Positions 1 to 60,000 of a stretch of DNA of 60,000 nucleotides are shown here, piece by piece. The stretch spans positions 126,001-186,000 of the forward strand of contig JAQGDQ010000045.1 in the NCBI GenBank assembly GCA_030141605.1, given 5' to 3'. Both the position numbers and the translations under genes were made by a program. Positions within the stretch are counted from its first letter, which is position 1; every line of letters begins with the position of its first letter. The DNA comes from Tubiluchus corallicola. Its lineage: Eukaryota > Priapulida > Priapulimorpha > Priapulimorphida > Tubiluchidae. The notes under the pieces are model-generated. The model was not told the origin of the DNA. It ran no database searches and saw only the letters and a program-made list of their open reading frames with translations.

Positions 1-59331
<59,331 letters not shown>

Positions 59332-60000
59332 CTGTAGAAAACAAAACATAGCTTAAAATTTAAGCAAAAATATTTCTTCATTTATGTGACAAGTTAATTT
59401 TTTAAAGTGAAAAACCTCAAAATATGTGCCAAAATTCACTAAGAACTTACATGTGGACATCTAAAGATTTGTCAAATATAGCTTCAGTATAGCAAAATAC
59501 ACAATAAGGCAAGCAGCACAAAGATTATAAGGGCATTACTATTGTCAGATATCTCCATAAAAGAAAAGAAGAAATTATTCAATACAACCTCAACCCACAG
59601 CATTAAAGTTGCTGCTGCTAGTAAATGTTGATCCATAACTGATTTATCCAACTTTTTTTTATTTGCAATAATCTTCCCCAACTTATAACTCAGGTAACAC
59701 TGTCAAAACACTTAGTAACTTGGCATTAATAACTTAACTAATTTAACACATTAAGCTGCAATTCACGCAACAAAAAGTCTGGTGAAGCTTTGATAAAATT
59801 ACTTTATAAAATGAAGCTAAAATTCCACATAAAAACTAGAAAATTACAGTTTTAGTAAGAACATGGGCTCCAAAAATGAGAAATTGAGTTAAAATTCTGA
59901 AAATAAGAGATATCAAAAATATCAGTAATATTAAAAGCTTAACAGATTTATGAATCAACAGTCAATAAGAATTCATCAATTAATAATTTTACTAAATCCA
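59332..60000. other. Intron 5' of the first dynein exon seen
   Basis: AT-rich to the window edge. I looked for the next tail exon on the minus strand and found none, so it lies beyond base 60000. The 65-codon minus-strand open frame at 59484-59681 has no heavy-chain similarity. Confidence 0.5.

Overview
The window is animal nuclear DNA: AT-rich, intron-dense, with no operon structure. It is dominated by one gene on the minus strand, an axonemal (ciliary) dynein heavy chain that best fits the DNAH7 type of the DNAH3/7/12 single-headed inner-arm clade. I could follow 66 consecutive coding exons from about 59331 (5' side) down to base 1 (3' side). Every junction keeps the reading frame and uses GT-AG splice sites, except one GC-AG intron. 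These exons give about 9.5 kb of coding sequence (about 3,170 codons). They run from the tail/linker through all six AAA modules, the stalk and the microtubule-binding domain to about 40 residues short of the expected C-terminus. The N-terminal tail (perhaps 800 residues) and the last residues lie outside the window.

Layout along the minus-strand gene, from high to low coordinates: tail and linker (about 59.3-52.5 kb); AAA1 (51.7-48.6 kb; Walker A in the exon at 50753-50921, Walker B in the exon at 50414-50516); AAA2 (48.0-42.6 kb); AAA3 (42.1-37.7 kb); AAA4 (36.1-32.3 kb); stalk helix 1, microtubule-binding tip and stalk helix 2 (32.1-25.5 kb); AAA5 (25.4-18.7 kb); AAA6 and C-terminal domain (17.9 kb to the left edge).

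Two complete single-exon genes lie on the opposite strand inside the two largest 3'-side introns. At 8098-9261, in a 7.4-kb intron, is GDP-fucose protein O-fucosyltransferase 1 (POFUT1), the ER enzyme that O-fucosylates EGF repeats such as those of Notch. At 16436-17440, in a 3.5-kb intron, is a class A (rhodopsin-like) GPCR with its own TATA-like box and polyadenylation signals. I see no functional link between these two and the dynein; they are nested passengers.

The remaining introns hold degraded mobile DNA and simple repeats. I found a 489-bp hAT-type non-autonomous transposon with perfect 8-bp target duplications, a pogo/Tigger-like remnant with a transposase C-terminus, a Tc1/mariner transposase remnant, a non-LTR retrotransposon RT tail flanked by long direct repeats, a Helitron-like 3' end, two tRNA-derived SINE-like heads, three local tandem duplications (144, 108 and 98 bp), a 265-bp duplicated segment, and several microsatellites. 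Degenerate CCCTAA repeats occur near 41.3 kb. The organism is most likely a marine or freshwater invertebrate with motile cilia. Intron positions are rich and protein similarity to vertebrate DNAH7 and POFUT1 is high, which suggests a slowly evolving lineage (a cnidarian or similar), but I cannot name the species. I found no CRISPR array, no operon-like cassette and no clearly new molecular system.
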